Of a stretch of DNA of 55,140 nucleotides, positions 26,148 to 35,760 are shown piece after piece. The notes below the pieces were generated by a model. That model ran no database searches. It was given only the letters and a program-made list of their open reading frames with translations, and had not been told where the DNA came from. The stretch's first letter is position 1, and the number at the start of each line of letters is the position of its first letter. The position numbers were made by a program, and so were the translations under genes. This DNA comes from Myxococcota bacterium (GTDB lineage Bacteria; Myxococcota_A; UBA796; UBA2385), in NCBI GenBank assembly GCA_023150805.1, contig JAKLKF010000013.1, forward strand, positions 1-55,140, in the 5' to 3' direction.

Positions 26148-26972
26148 CTACCGGAGGGTGGCCCCCATGCGGTCGCCGCGCAGCTCGCCCAGCAGCGGCA
26201 GGCCGGGCTTGCACTGGTCGTAGGACAGCCAGACGAAGCGGGCGCGGCCCTTGACGTTGCGCAGCGGCACGAAGCCCCACACCCGCGAGTCCGCCGAGTG
26301 GTCGCGGTTGTCGCCCATCGCGAAGACGTGGCCCTCGGGCACGGTGACCGGGCCGAAGTCCGGCATCCGGCCCCCGTAGCGGGTGGTGGTCAGGATGGCG
26401 TGCTCCCGCCCCTCCAGGTCCTCTTCGATCTGGCGGGTCGGGTAGGGGTCGCAGCGGTCGTCGACGAACTCCAGGGGGCCGACCAGCGTCTGGCCCTGGG
26501 CGCGGCCGTTGACGTACAGCACGTTCTCCCGCACCTGGATCGTGTCGCCGGGCAGGCCGACCACGCGCTTGACGTAGTCGATGGTGATCCCGGGGATGGG
26601 CACGTCCAGCCAGTGGCCCAGCGCGGGTTCGCCGGTGGTGGGGTCCATGTCCGAGCCGGGGTACACGAAGACCACGACGTCGCCGCGCTCGGGCGGCCGC
26701 AGCTCGCCCACGGGGATCCGGGTCAGGGGCCACCGCAGGCCGTAGCTGTACTTGGTGACCAGGATGTGGTCGCCGATCGCCAGGGTGGGCACCATCGAGC
26801 CGCTGGGGATCCGGAAGGGCTCGAAGAGCACCGAGCGGATCAGCAGCACGACCAGGATCGCCGGGCCCCAGGTGCGGGCCAGGTCCCACAGCCAGTCCCC
26901 CGTGCGCTGCAGGCCGGTGCGCTCGTCGTCCTCGTCGCGATCGCGGGGGCTGCGCTCCGGCTGGGCTGCCAT
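26148..26972 (-). CDS. lepB: Signal peptidase I
   Basis: The enzyme removes signal peptides from exported proteins at the outer face of the inner membrane. An N-terminal TM segment (WGPAILVVLLIRSVLFEPF) is followed by the catalytic Ser in RIPSGSMVPTL (near 57), the Lys in YVKRVVGLPGD (near 134) and the conserved MGDNRDHSADSR. The length of 274 residues is usual for a Gram-negative enzyme with one TM helix. I chose the ATG at 26972. The Nudix gene starts divergently 91 bp away. Confidence 0.92.
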   Translation of the reverse strand: MAAQPERSPRDRDEDDERTGLQRTGDWLWDLARTWGPAILVVLLIRSVLFEPFRIPSGSMVPTLAIGDHILVTKYSYGLRWPLTRIPVGELRPPERGDVVVFVYPGSDMDPTTGEPALGHWLDVPIPGITIDYVKRVVGLPGDTIQVRENVLYVNGRAQGQTLVGPLEFVDDRCDPYPTRQIEEDLEGREHAILTTTRYGGRMPDFGPVTVPEGHVFAMGDNRDHSADSRVWGFVPLRNVKGRARFVWLSYDQCKPGLPLLGELRGDRMGATLR

Positions 26973-27062
26973 TCTCGGTCCGTGGGGCGGGTGGGGGCGG
27001 CCCGTCGACCGGCCGCGGCGCGGGTGCCTAACCCGCAGCTTCGGGATTACGCTCCCGATCGC

Positions 27063-27662
27063 ATGAGGGACCGACTGGAACGAGCGCTCGCGCAGGCCAC
27101 GGGCCGCGCCCTGCCCCTGCCGCCGGACACCGCGCGGGCGGCGGTGGCCGCGGTGGTGGACCCCTCCGCCCGGCTGCTCTTCATCAAGCGCAGCGACCGG
27201 GCGGGCGACCCCTGGAGCGGCCACATGGCCTTCCCCGGCGGGCGGGTGGATCCCGGCGACGCCTCGCCTCTGGCCGCCGCCGAGCGGGAGACCTGGGAGG
27301 AGGTGGGCCTGGCGCTGGCGCGGGCCGGGCGCCTGGTGGGGGCGCTCGACGAGCTGTCCTCGCCGGTGCGCGCCGGGCCCACGCGGCTGGTCGTCTCGCC
27401 CTTCGTCTACACCCTCTCGCTGCTGCCGGAGCTGCAGCCCAACCACGAGGTCGCCAGCGTGCACTGGATCGAGCTGGAGCGGCTGGCCGCCGGCGAGGGC
27501 CGGGGGGGCTTCGAGCTGGCCTGGCAGGGGCAGCGCTGGTGGATGCCCCACGTCGAGCTGGACGGCGTGCGGATCTGGGGCCTGACCCTGCGCATGCTGG
27601 ACGACCTGCTGGGCCGGATGGGGGGCGTGGTCAGCCCTGACCCGCGGCTGCTGGCGGGCTGA
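27063..27662 (+). CDS. Nudix hydrolase, CoA-pyrophosphatase (NudL) type
   Basis: The region RSDRAGDPWSGHMAFPGGRV is typical of the NudL/CoA diphosphatase group (S/A-G-Q/H-x-x-F-P-G-G). The Nudix box follows as GDASPLAAAERETWEEVGL, with its REx2EE metal ligands. It would cleave CoA or a related nucleotide to the phosphopantetheine half and ADP. There are 199 residues from the ATG at 27063. The gene stands alone, convergent with the sco gene across a 24-bp gap that contains GCCCG-GTCGA-CGGGC, a possible weak shared hairpin. Confidence 0.88.
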   Translation: MRDRLERALAQATGRALPLPPDTARAAVAAVVDPSARLLFIKRSDRAGDPWSGHMAFPGGRVDPGDASPLAAAERETWEEVGLALARAGRLVGALDELSSPVRAGPTRLVVSPFVYTLSLLPELQPNHEVASVHWIELERLAAGEGRGGFELAWQGQRWWMPHVELDGVRIWGLTLRMLDDLLGRMGGVVSPDPRLLAG

Positions 27663-27686
27663 GCACGCGGGGCCCGGTCGACGGGC

Positions 27687-28346
27687 TCAGCGGCCGCCGG
27701 ACCGCGCCAGCCGCAGGGCGTCCCGGCGCAGGTCGAGCATGCCCTGCTCGTCGCTGCTGTAGAAGCCGCGCACGCTGCCGGCGGCGTCGACCAGCAGGAA
27801 GCGCTCGCTGTGGGCGATGCTCGGCGCCTCTCCTTCCTGGCCCGGGTCCACCAGCTCGGCCACCTGCTGCAGGTCGGCCAGGACCTGGCGCACCTGCTCC
27901 TCCTCGCCGGTCAGGAAGCTCCAGCGCGCGGGATCGGCGTCGTAGCGGGCGGCGTACTCCGCGAGGACCTCGGGGCGGTCGTGGGCCGGGTCGACGGTCA
28001 GCGAGAGGATGTGGATCGGCGCCCCACCGAGGGGGTGCGCGGGCAGGTTGCGCTGCAGCCAGGCGGCCTTGCTGGAGAGCAGGGGGCAGACGTCCGGGCA
28101 GCGCGTGAAGATGAAGTCGACCAGGAGGACCTGGCCGCGCAGGTCCAGGCTGGTGACCACCTGGCCCTGCTGGTCGACCAGCGCGAAGCCGGGCAGGGGG
28201 CTGTAGTGTTCGAGCGCCGGGGGCGTGCGCCAGTACACGGCGAAGGCGGGCAGCCCGAGGACCAGCACGGCGAACAGGGCCCAGGCCCAGCGGCGCTCGA
28301 ACATGGGGGTGTGGGGGCCGGGGCCCGGGGCGGTTGGCGCGCTCAT
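27687..28346 (-). CDS. SCO1/SenC family copper chaperone for cytochrome oxidase
   Basis: A single N-terminal TM anchor (residues 20-38) precedes a thioredoxin-like domain with the copper site CPDVCP and the distal His in SIAHSERFLLVD. Sco proteins deliver copper to the CuA centre of oxidase subunit II. It lies 13 bp downstream of ctaB on the same strand, so the two form one operon divergent from the cox genes. A second Sco-like protein is encoded in the opposite operon. Confidence 0.9.
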   Translation of the reverse strand: MSAPTAPGPGPHTPMFERRWAWALFAVLVLGLPAFAVYWRTPPALEHYSPLPGFALVDQQGQVVTSLDLRGQVLLVDFIFTRCPDVCPLLSSKAAWLQRNLPAHPLGGAPIHILSLTVDPAHDRPEVLAEYAARYDADPARWSFLTGEEEQVRQVLADLQQVAELVDPGQEGEAPSIAHSERFLLVDAAGSVRGFYSSDEQGMLDLRRDALRLARSGGR

Positions 28347-28359
28347 GGCAGGGTGCGCC

Positions 28360-29268
28360 TCACAGCCAGTGGTCCACCACCAGGGCCGCGAACAGGCCCG
28401 TCATGTAGAACAGGGTCAGGAAGAAGAAGCGCCGCGCCCACCGGGCGCCCGCCTGGCGGCGCCAGCCGTCGAGCGCCGAGGCCAGCAGGACCGCGCCGAG
28501 CGCCGAGCCGACCACCGCGGTGGGCATGCCGGCCACGCCCAGGTGGACCAGGAGCAGGGGGACCGGGAACAGGCCCATCGAGTAGATGAGCATCTGGCGC
28601 CGGGTGGACTCGAGCCCGTGCTCGGCCGAGTGCACGACCAGGCCGGCCCGGGTGTACTCGTCCTGGCGGTAGATGCTGATGGCCAGGGAGTGGGGCACCT
28701 GCCAGAGGAAGAGCACCCCGAACAGGACCAGGGCGGGGGCGTCGATGGACCCGGTGGCCGCGACCCAGCCGATGACCGGCGGCAGGGCACCGGGGACGGC
28801 GCCGACCAGGACCGACAGGCTGCTGACGCGCTTCAGCGGCGTGTAGACCAGCACGTAGAGGACCAGGGCGGTGGCGGCGAGCAGGCCGGCCAGCGGGGGC
28901 GTCATGGCGGTGAGCAGGCCGATGCTGGCCAGGCTCAGCGCGACGCCGAAGACCAGCGCCAGCCGCGGGTCCATGCGCCGGCGGGGCAGGGGGCGCGTGG
29001 CGGTGCGCGCCATGTTCCCGTCGCTGTCGCGCTCCAGGTAGCAGTTGAGCACGTTGGCGCCGCCGACCACCAGGGTGGTGCCCAGGATGGCGGCGAGCGC
29101 GGTGGGCAGCGGGACCTCGACGGGCGCCAGGGACAGGGCGCCGCCCGCGGTGAACAGCACCAGGGAGGACAGGCGCGGCTTGGTGAGCGAGAGCAGGTCC
29201 CGCAGCAGGCCCGGGTCCCGCGTGAGGGTCCCGGTGGGCGTGGCGCTGGCCGCGATGGGCTGGTGCAT
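28360..29268 (-). CDS. ctaB: Protoheme IX farnesyltransferase (heme O synthase)
   Basis: This UbiA-family membrane prenyltransferase adds farnesyl to heme b to give heme O for the oxidase. The first Asp-rich motif is NCYLERDSDGNMARTATRPL and the second region is YTPLKRVSSLSVLVGAVPGA; both are characteristic. Multiple TM helices follow. The ATG at 29268 has GGAAGGA immediately upstream and begins MHQPIAASATP. It has 302 residues, the usual length. It is divergent from the cox operon, whose product it serves. Confidence 0.92.
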   Translation of the reverse strand: MHQPIAASATPTGTLTRDPGLLRDLLSLTKPRLSSLVLFTAGGALSLAPVEVPLPTALAAILGTTLVVGGANVLNCYLERDSDGNMARTATRPLPRRRMDPRLALVFGVALSLASIGLLTAMTPPLAGLLAATALVLYVLVYTPLKRVSSLSVLVGAVPGALPPVIGWVAATGSIDAPALVLFGVLFLWQVPHSLAISIYRQDEYTRAGLVVHSAEHGLESTRRQMLIYSMGLFPVPLLLVHLGVAGMPTAVVGSALGAVLLASALDGWRRQAGARWARRFFFLTLFYMTGLFAALVVDHWL

Positions 29269-29383
29269 TCCTTCCCCGTAGCTGGAGCCGGCCTTCTCAC
29301 CGCGCTCCTGGCGCATGTCAAGGGCCGGGTCACCGTTCCGGTCCTGGCGACAGTGGGGTGCACAACAACTTTGCATGCGGCTT

Positions 29384-29405
29384 GCATCGGTCGTCTAACC
29401 GATGC
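29384..29405. promoter_or_regulatory. 8-bp inverted repeat between ctaB and the cox operon
   Basis: GCATCGGT and ACCGATGC are perfect inverted arms around a 6-bp centre, in the 192-bp divergent region between ctaB (start 29268) and the small cox-operon gene (start 29461). TTGCAT also occurs twice, ten bases apart, just before and inside the repeat. A transcription-factor site controlling both operons is possible. No clear -35/-10 pair is visible. Confidence 0.35.
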
Positions 29406-29460
29406 TGGCGTGACACTTTGTCCGGGGTTAGCCGGTCGCCTCATTCCGGAGAGGTGCCAC

Positions 29461-29724
29461 TTGAGCGCCGCGACCAACCACGAGCACCACGGCGAGGGCG
29501 AGCTGCCCTGCGAACCCGACGAGGTGCCCGTCAAGTTCCTGACCATCACGGCGGCCGGCGTGACCGCCGTGACGCTGGTGTTGATCGCGACCGCCGTGTG
29601 GCTGTTCGACACCACCAGCGCCTCGGAGCTGCGCGCGAAGGGCTACGACGTCGACGGACACGTGCCGGTCGCGGGCGCGTCGGCCGAGCCGGCGGCTCCC
29701 GCTGGAGAGGCCGGACACGAGTGA
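29461..29724 (+). CDS. Small single-TM protein, first gene of the cox operon
   Basis: An 87-residue protein with an acidic, His-rich start (NHEHHGEGELPCEPDE), one TM helix (ITAAGVTAVTLVLIATAVWLF shortened here; residues 28-49) and an Ala/Pro/Glu-rich tail. It starts at TTG with GGAGAGG seven bases before. The stop overlaps the GTG of the following Sco gene. Small proteins of this kind are common at the start of caa3/alternative complex clusters; the exact role is unknown. Confidence 0.65.
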   Translation: MSAATNHEHHGEGELPCEPDEVPVKFLTITAAGVTAVTLVLIATAVWLFDTTSASELRAKGYDVDGHVPVAGASAEPAAPAGEAGHE

Positions 29725-30584
29725 CCTCCGCTCCGCCCGCTGGTCTCCGCGCCCGGCTGTCCGCCGGGCTGTTCGTTGCCTGCCTGGCGGTGGGCGGCGC
29801 GGAGGCGCGTGCGGTGGAGGCGGTCCCGGCCCAGCTCGACGGGATCACGGTGACCGAGCGCCTGGGCGCGGCGGTGAACCCCAACACCCTGCTGACCGAC
29901 CACACGGGGCGGCAGGTGCGGCTGGGGCAGTACTTCGGCGACGGCAAGCCCGTGCTGCTGACGCTGAACTACTACGGCTGCGCCGTGCTCTGCAGCGTGC
30001 AGCTCAACGGCCTGGTCGCGGGGCTGCAGCAGCTCGACTGGGTGCCGGGTGACGAGTTCCGCATCGTCACGATCAGCATCGACCCCGACGACACCGCGCA
30101 GCTCGCCCAGGACAAGCGCAAGGCCTACCTCGACGCCTACGGGCGGGGGCAGGACGTCGACTGGCAGTTCCTGGTCGGCGACGCCGCCCAGGTGCAGGCG
30201 ATCGCCGACGCGGTGGGCTTCGCCTACCGCTACGACGCCGAGCAGGACCAGTACGCGCACGCCGCGGCCATCATGCTGATGGCCCCCGACGCGACGGTCG
30301 CCCGCTACCTGTACGGGATCCAGTACTCGGGCCGCGACCTCAAGTTCGGCCTGATGGAGGCCGCGGCCGGCCGGGTGGGCAGCACGGCGGAGCGCCTGCT
30401 CCTGTCCTGCTTCCACTACGACGACTCGATCGGCCGCTACAGCCCATTCGCCTACGGAATCATGCGCCTGGGGGGCGCGGTGAGCCTGCTCATCGCCGCC
30501 GGCCTGGGCATCGTCCTCTGGCGCCAGGAGCTCTCCCCTCGCCGGGAGGGACCGGGCGCCGACCCACCGGAGCACACGTCGTGA
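29721..30584 (+). CDS. SCO family protein with C-terminal membrane anchor
   Basis: A signal peptide (to about residue 30) leads to a thioredoxin-like domain with CxxxC as GCAVLCSVQLNG and a distal His in YAHAAAIMLM. A single C-terminal TM helix (GGAVSLLIAAGLGIVLW) follows, unlike the N-terminally anchored Sco encoded at 27687-28346. It should metallate or reduce the CuA site of the oxidase. Both ends overlap neighbours (GTGA at each side), so the first three genes of the operon are translationally coupled. Confidence 0.88.
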   Translation: MTSAPPAGLRARLSAGLFVACLAVGGAEARAVEAVPAQLDGITVTERLGAAVNPNTLLTDHTGRQVRLGQYFGDGKPVLLTLNYYGCAVLCSVQLNGLVAGLQQLDWVPGDEFRIVTISIDPDDTAQLAQDKRKAYLDAYGRGQDVDWQFLVGDAAQVQAIADAVGFAYRYDAEQDQYAHAAAIMLMAPDATVARYLYGIQYSGRDLKFGLMEAAAGRVGSTAERLLLSCFHYDDSIGRYSPFAYGIMRLGGAVSLLIAAGLGIVLWRQELSPRREGPGADPPEHTS

Positions 30585-31591
30585 CCTTCGCTGCGTTCCT
30601 GCCGCTCCTCGCCGGTGCAAAGGCCCGGGCGGGAGACGCCATCCCCCTGACGCCGAAGTGGTGGCTGCCCGAGAGCGCCTCGACCTTCTCGCACAAGGTC
30701 GACACCACCTTCGCGCTGATCTACTGGCTGGACGTCTTCTTCTTCGTCCTCATCATCGGCGCCATGGCCTGGTTCACCATCGCCTACCGCCGCCGCAGCA
30801 AGGACCAGAAGACCAGCCCGGTGAAGGGCAACCACGCGCTCGAGTTCGCGTGGAGCTTCATCCCGGGGCTGTTCCTGCTGTCCTTCTTCGGCATGGGCTT
30901 CGTCACCTACATGGACATGCAGGTGCCGCCGGCCGACGCCATGGACGTGCGGGTCACCGGGCAGAAGTGGAACTGGTCCTTCGAGTACCCCGAGCAGGGG
31001 CTGCAGCTCGCCAGCGCCGACGGCCTGGTGGTGCCCAGCAACACGCCGGTGCGGCTGACGATCACCTCGGTGGACGTGCTGCACAGCTTCTACATCCCGG
31101 CCTTCCGGACCAAGAAGGACGCGGTGCCCAACCGCTACACCTCGCTGTGGTTCGAGGCCAAGGCCCCCGGTGAGTACCAGATCTACTGCACCGAGTACTG
31201 CGGGGACGACCACAGCCGGATGACCAGCAAGGTCATCGCCATGGAGCCCGCGGCCTTCCGCGAGTGGGTGGCCGGGCAGAAGAGCGCCTCGGCCAGCATG
31301 AGCCCGGTCGAGCGCGGACAGAAGCTGTTCACCGCGCAGGGCTGCGCCGGCTGCCACTCGATCGACGGCAGCACGCTGATCGGCCCGTCGCTGAAGGGCA
31401 AGTACGGGGCGAACGAGCAGCTCGCCGACGGCAGCAGCGTCGCCATCGACGACAACTACATCCGCGAGTCGATCCTGACGCCCAACGCGAAGATCGTCGC
31501 CGGCTTCGCCGGGCAGATGCCGCCCTACCAGGGCCGCCTGCAGGACGACGAGATCAGCGCGCTCATCGACTACATCAAGACCCTCAAGTAG
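30581..31591 (+). CDS. coxB: Cytochrome c oxidase subunit II with fused cytochrome c (caa3 type)
   Basis: Two TM helices (YWLDVFFFVLIIGAMAWF and FAWSFIPGLFLLSFFGMGF) precede the cupredoxin domain with the CuA ligands in YCTEYCGDDHSRM (near residue 204). A C-terminal cytochrome c has the heme site CAGCHSIDG (near 253) and an axial Met in AGQMPPYQGR. The fusion marks a caa3-type oxidase that can take electrons from cytochrome c or a partner complex. It starts at a GTG overlapping the sco stop and runs straight into coxA. Confidence 0.95.
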   Translation: MTFAAFLPLLAGAKARAGDAIPLTPKWWLPESASTFSHKVDTTFALIYWLDVFFFVLIIGAMAWFTIAYRRRSKDQKTSPVKGNHALEFAWSFIPGLFLLSFFGMGFVTYMDMQVPPADAMDVRVTGQKWNWSFEYPEQGLQLASADGLVVPSNTPVRLTITSVDVLHSFYIPAFRTKKDAVPNRYTSLWFEAKAPGEYQIYCTEYCGDDHSRMTSKVIAMEPAAFREWVAGQKSASASMSPVERGQKLFTAQGCAGCHSIDGSTLIGPSLKGKYGANEQLADGSSVAIDDNYIRESILTPNAKIVAGFAGQMPPYQGRLQDDEISALIDYIKTLK

Positions 31592-31600
31592 GACCACGAG

Positions 31601-33238
31601 ATGTCATCCACGACGGGCGACCTCGCCGCCGGCCACCACGGGCACGACCACGGGTCGTACCTGACCGCCAAGCGCGGCCTGATGAGCTGGCTGTTCACGC
31701 TGGACCACAAGCGCATCGGCATGATGTACCTGGGGTCCATCCTGACCTTCTTCCTGGTCGGCGGCCTGCTGGCCCTGGCCTTCCGGGTCGAGCTGGCCAC
31801 GGCCGAGCCGGACCTGTTCACCGGAAGCACCTACAACCGCCTGTTCACGCTGCACGGCGCGATCATGGTGTTCCTGGTGCTGGTGCCGTCGATCCCGGCC
31901 TCGCTGGGCAACTTCCTGCTGCCCCTGATGCTGGGCGCCAAGGACGTGGCCTTCCCGCGGCTGAACCTGCTGAGCTTCCACATCTACATGCTGGGCGCGG
32001 CCTTCCTGGTCTTCACCCTGCTCGCTGGCGGCGTGGAGACCGGCTGGACCTTCTACACGCCCTACAGCTCGACGACGGACAGCGCGGTGGTCTCGGCGCT
32101 GATGGGCGCCTTCATCCTGGGCTTCAGCTCGATCCTGACCGGCATCAACTTCATCGTGACCATCCACAAGATGCGGGCGCCGGGCCTGACCTGGCTGCGG
32201 CTGCCCCTGTTCGTGTGGGCCTCCTACGCCACCAGCCTGATCCAGGTGCTGGCGACCCCGGTCATCGCGATCACGCTCTTCCTGCTCGTCTTCGAGCGGA
32301 CCATGGGCATCGGGATCTTCGACCCGGCGCTGGGCGGCGACCCCGTCCTGTTCCAGCACTTCTTCTGGTTCTACAGTCACCCCGTCGTCTACGTGATGAT
32401 CCTGCCGGCCTTCGGCGTCATCTCCGAGACGGTGTCGATCCACAGCCGCAAGCACATCTTCGGCTACACGGCCATCGCCGCCAGCTCGGTGGCCATCGCG
32501 GCCATCGGCTTCCTGGTCTGGGGCCACCACATGTTCGTCTCCGGCCAGTCCGAGCTGGCCGGCACCATCTTCAGCCTGATCACCTTCGGCGTGGCGGTGC
32601 CCACGGCGATCAAGGTCTTCAGCTGGGTGGCGACCATGTACAAGGGCAGCATCGAGCTGAACACGGTGATGCTCTACACGCTGTCCTTCCTGTTCATCTT
32701 CGCCATCGGCGGCCTGACCGGACTGTTCCTGGCGACGCTGGCCGTCGACGTGCACATGCACGACACCTACTTCGTGGTGGCCCACTTCCACTACGTGATG
32801 ATGGGCGGCACGCTGATGGGCTTCATCGCGGGCATCCACCACTGGTGGCCCAAGATGACGGGCCGCATGTTCCCCGAGCTGCCGGCCAAGATCGGCGCGC
32901 TGCTGGTGTTCGTCGGGTTCAACCTGACCTTCTTCACCCAGTTCGTCGCGGGCTCCCGCGGCATGCCCCGCCGGTACCACGAGTACGCCCCGGAGTTCGA
33001 GACCTGGCAGTTCCTGTCCACGGTCGGCTCCTTCGTGCTCGCCGCGGGCCTGTTCCTGACGCTGTTCTACCTGCTGTGGTCGATGAAGGGCGGCGCCAAG
33101 GCTCCCAAGAACCCCTGGGAGGCCAAGACCCTGGAGTGGGAGACCGAGTCCCCCCCGATCGAGCACAACTTCGCTGGCCAGGTCATCTGCCGGACCGGGC
33201 CCTACGACTTCGACGAGATCGACACCTCGAGGGCCTGA
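31601..33238 (+). CDS. coxA: Cytochrome c oxidase subunit I (heme-copper oxidase, A2-type)
   Basis: The catalytic subunit holds heme a, heme a3 and CuB. The heme ligands are in [10 protein letters not shown] and [17 protein letters not shown]; the CuB His and cross-linked Tyr are in [13 protein letters not shown] (near 256). Here the proton-channel glutamate of A1 oxidases (HPEVY) is replaced and the YS pair is present, which defines the A2 subgroup (as in Rhodothermus-type caa3). Twelve or so TM helices fit in 545 residues. It lies 9 bp downstream of coxB. Confidence 0.95.
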   Translation: MSSTTGDLAAGHHGHDHGSYLTAKRGLMSWLFTLDHKRIGMMYLGSILTFFLVGGLLALAFRVELATAEPDLFTGSTYNRLFTLHGAIMVFLVLVPSIPASLGNFLLPLMLGAKDVAFPRLNLLSFHIYMLGAAFLVFTLLAGGVETGWTFYTPYSSTTDSAVVSALMGAFILGFSSILTGINFIVTIHKMRAPGLTWLRLPLFVWASYATSLIQVLATPVIAITLFLLVFERTMGIGIFDPALGGDPVLFQHFFWFYSHPVVYVMILPAFGVISETVSIHSRKHIFGYTAIAASSVAIAAIGFLVWGHHMFVSGQSELAGTIFSLITFGVAVPTAIKVFSWVATMYKGSIELNTVMLYTLSFLFIFAIGGLTGLFLATLAVDVHMHDTYFVVAHFHYVMMGGTLMGFIAGIHHWWPKMTGRMFPELPAKIGALLVFVGFNLTFFTQFVAGSRGMPRRYHEYAPEFETWQFLSTVGSFVLAAGLFLTLFYLLWSMKGGAKAPKNPWEAKTLEWETESPPIEHNFAGQVICRTGPYDFDEIDTSRA

Positions 33239-33242
33239 GCAC

Positions 33243-33932
33243 ATGAGCAACGGAATCGAGAACGAGTCGGAGGTCGCCGCCGGGCACGCCCACGGTGATC
33301 ACCCCGCCTTCCTGGCCCACCACTTCCACGACGCGCCGCAGCAGAAGTCCGCGGTCAAGTTCGGGATGTGGCTCTTCCTGGTGCAGGAGATCCTCTTCTT
33401 CGCCGGTCTGTTCATGGCGTACTTCGCGTTCCGCGCGCTGTACCCCGAGACCTGGCTGGCGGCGCACGAGCTGCTCGACAAGCGCATGGGCGCCTTCAAC
33501 ACCGTGGTGCTGCTGACCAGCAGCCTCACGATGGCGCTGGCGGTGCGCGCCTGCCAGCTCGACGACATCAAGGGCTGCGTGCGCTACCTGTGGATCACGA
33601 TCGGCTGCGCCTTCGGCTTCATGATCGTGAAGTACTTCGAGTACTCCCACAAGTTCCACGTCGGCACGCTGCCGGGCAAGTTCTACACCTACGAGGGCAT
33701 CGAGGGCGGCGCGCCCGAGCTGTTCTTCAGCGTGTACTTCATGATGACCGGCGTGCACGGCCTGCACGTGGTCATCGGCATCGGCATCATGCTGTGGATG
33801 ATCATGGGCCCGCTGCGGCGCGGCAAGGTCAGCAGCCAGTACTACGCCCTGGTCGAGAACGTGGGCCTCTACTGGCACCTGGTCGACCTGATCTGGATCT
33901 TCCTCTTCCCCCTCCTCTACCTGGTGCGCTGA
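33243..33932 (+). CDS. coxC: Cytochrome c oxidase subunit III
   Basis: The hydrophobic protein has the subunit III pattern: KFGMWLFLVQEILFFAGLFM, the SVYFMMTGVHGLHVVIGIG region and LYWHLVDLIWIFLFPLLYL at the C-terminus. The 229 residues with a His-rich N-terminus fit the bacterial family. It stabilises subunit I and the proton uptake path. The ATG at 33243 is 4 bp after the coxA stop. Confidence 0.93.
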   Translation: MSNGIENESEVAAGHAHGDHPAFLAHHFHDAPQQKSAVKFGMWLFLVQEILFFAGLFMAYFAFRALYPETWLAAHELLDKRMGAFNTVVLLTSSLTMALAVRACQLDDIKGCVRYLWITIGCAFGFMIVKYFEYSHKFHVGTLPGKFYTYEGIEGGAPELFFSVYFMMTGVHGLHVVIGIGIMLWMIMGPLRRGKVSSQYYALVENVGLYWHLVDLIWIFLFPLLYLVR

Positions 33933-33965
33933 GGCCTCCGCCTCGCGCCAGACCCGGAGCGACCC

Positions 33966-34421
33966 TTGAGTTCCAGCCACGCCGCCGCCCCCTCGCACGG
34001 TCACGGGCACGACCACCCCGCGGGCGAGCACATCTCGTCGATGGGCACCTACCTGACCATCTTCGGGTTGCTGCTGATCCTGACGGTGCTGACCTTCGCG
34101 GTCTCCTACGCCGAGCTGCCCGGCAACTGGAGCATCATCGCGGCCATCGGCGTCGCCACGGTGAAGGCCGTGCTGGTCGCCGGCTGGTTCATGCACCTGA
34201 AGTACGACACGCGCTTCAACGTGCTGGTCTTCCTGTCGGCCTTCTGGTTCATGCTGGTCTTCTTCGGCTTCACCCTGACGGACCTGACCAGCCGCGGCGC
34301 GCTCTTCCAGAAGCTCGACAACCACACGCTGCACGCGGAGAAGGGCGCGAAGTACGGCGCGCCCGCGGTCCTCAAGGAGGGCGGCCACGGCAGCGAGGGT
34401 GGTCACGGCGGCGGGCACTGA
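33966..34421 (+). CDS. coxD: Cytochrome c oxidase subunit IV (prokaryotic type)
   Basis: Three TM segments are seen (YLTIFGLLLILTVLTFAV, IIAAIGVATVKAVLVAGWFM and VLVFLSAFWFMLVFFGF), with MHLKYDTRFN between the second and third, as in the bacterial COX4/caa3 subunit IV family. Both tails are rich in His and Gly. The start is TTG at 33966. The gene overlaps the next small frame by about 20 bp if that gene starts at its first GTG. Confidence 0.88.
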   Translation: MSSSHAAAPSHGHGHDHPAGEHISSMGTYLTIFGLLLILTVLTFAVSYAELPGNWSIIAAIGVATVKAVLVAGWFMHLKYDTRFNVLVFLSAFWFMLVFFGFTLTDLTSRGALFQKLDNHTLHAEKGAKYGAPAVLKEGGHGSEGGHGGGH

Positions 34422-34665
34422 CGCGGCCGTGGGCGCACCGGAAGGCGACCACCCCCCGCCGGAGCCGGCGCGGCCCACCTGTCGGTGCGGGCACGACCGG
34501 GACCACTTCATGGTCTCGCCGGTGCCCCAGTACACGGGCCTGGACTGGGTGTGGGTGCTGCTGGGCATCACGACCATGCCCTTCGAGGTGCAGTTCCGCT
34601 GCCGCCGGTGCCAGCAGGTCTTCGACAAGACGCGGGACCCGGCGGTGATGCGGCGGGTGATCTGA
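34399..34665 (+). CDS. Small cysteine-rich protein, possible zinc ribbon, end of the cox operon
   Basis: An 88-residue protein with a CRCGHDRDH motif and a CRRCQQVFDK motif, spaced so that four cysteines could hold a metal. The middle (YTGLDWVWVLLGITTMPFEV) is hydrophobic. GTG at 34399 overlaps coxD; a second in-frame GTG at 34429 lies just after its stop. It is not a standard oxidase subunit and might be an assembly factor. I do not recognise the family. Confidence 0.55.
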   Translation: MVTAAGTDAAVGAPEGDHPPPEPARPTCRCGHDRDHFMVSPVPQYTGLDWVWVLLGITTMPFEVQFRCRRCQQVFDKTRDPAVMRRVI

Positions 34666-34782
34666 GCGGGGCCGAACCGACGGCAGGGCGTCGCGCCCAG
34701 GGGCAGGCCCGGGGTCGGGTTGGTTAGGGGGCCGGGCCCCGCGCGGGACCCGCGCGACCTCCCCCGCTCCCTGGAGCCCCTC

Positions 34783-35760
34783 GTGAAAGCACCGCTTCGG
34801 ATCGCCGTCACCGGCGCCGCCGGCAACATCGGCTACGCACTGCTCTTCCGGATCGCCTCGGGCGACTGCTTCGGCAAGGACCAGCCCGTCATCCTGCACC
34901 TGTTGGAGATCACCCCGGCGCTCAAGGCGCTCGAGGGTGTCGTGATGGAGCTGTCCGACGCGGCCTTCCCGCTGCTGCACGGCATCGTGACCAGCGACGA
35001 CGCCAACGTCGCCTTCGACGGCGTGAACCGGGTCTTCCTGGTGGGCAGCCGCCCCCGCACGGCCGGCATGGAGCGCGCGGACCTGGTCAAGGTCAACGGC
35101 CCCATCTTCACGGGCCAGGGCAAGGCCATCAACGCCAAGGCCGCCAGCGACGTGCGCGTGGTCGTGGTGGGCAACCCCTGCAACACCAACGCGCTCATCG
35201 CGATGGCCAACGCGCCGGACGTGCCGCGCGAGCGCTTCAGCGCCATGACCCGCCTGGACGAGAACCGCGCCAAGGCCCAGCTCGCCGGCCGGCTCGGCGT
35301 CACCGCCGGGCAGGTCACGAACATGGGCATCTGGGGCAACCACGGCCCGACCATGTTCCCCGACTTCGCCAACGCGAAGATCGGCGGCAAGCCGGTGCTC
35401 GGCCAGGTGGACGAGGCCTGGCTCAAGAGCGAGTTCATCTCCACGGTCGCCACCCGCGGCGGCGCCATCATCAAGGCCCGCGGGGCCAGCAGCGCCGCCA
35501 GCGCGGCCGCCGCCGCCATCGACCACATGGCGACCTGGGAGTTCGGCACGGCGCCGGGCGACTGGACCAGCATGGCCATCGCCAGCAAGGGCGAGTACGG
35601 CGTGCCCGAGGGCCTGATCTTCTCCTACCCGGTCACCGTGAAGGGCGGGCAGTGGAGCATCGTCGAGGGCCTGGAGCTCGACGCCTTCGCCAAGGGCAAG
35701 ATCGCCGCGAACTTCGCCGAGCTGGAGGAGGAGCGGGCGGCCGTCGCCGACCTGCTCTGA
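34783..35760 (+). CDS. mdh: Malate dehydrogenase
   Basis: This TCA-cycle enzyme oxidises malate to oxaloacetate with NAD+. Visible are the nucleotide-binding GAAGNIG near the N-terminus, the [13 protein letters not shown] segment, the substrate-binding Arg in TRLDENRAK and the active-site His in [12 protein letters not shown]. The length (325 residues) and sequence fit the cytosolic-type/MDH group 1 enzymes. The GTG at 34783 has a GGAG eight bases before. It is separated from the cox operon by about 120 bp and is probably transcribed alone. Confidence 0.93.
   Translation: MKAPLRIAVTGAAGNIGYALLFRIASGDCFGKDQPVILHLLEITPALKALEGVVMELSDAAFPLLHGIVTSDDANVAFDGVNRVFLVGSRPRTAGMERADLVKVNGPIFTGQGKAINAKAASDVRVVVVGNPCNTNALIAMANAPDVPRERFSAMTRLDENRAKAQLAGRLGVTAGQVTNMGIWGNHGPTMFPDFANAKIGGKPVLGQVDEAWLKSEFISTVATRGGAIIKARGASSAASAAAAAIDHMATWEFGTAPGDWTSMAIASKGEYGVPEGLIFSYPVTVKGGQWSIVEGLELDAFAKGKIAANFAELEEERAAVADLL

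Noticed and set aside
29393..29399. attC core (GTCTAAC) in the ctaB-cox intergenic region
   Set aside because: The box sits inside a small palindrome among core respiratory genes and has no R' partner or cassette.
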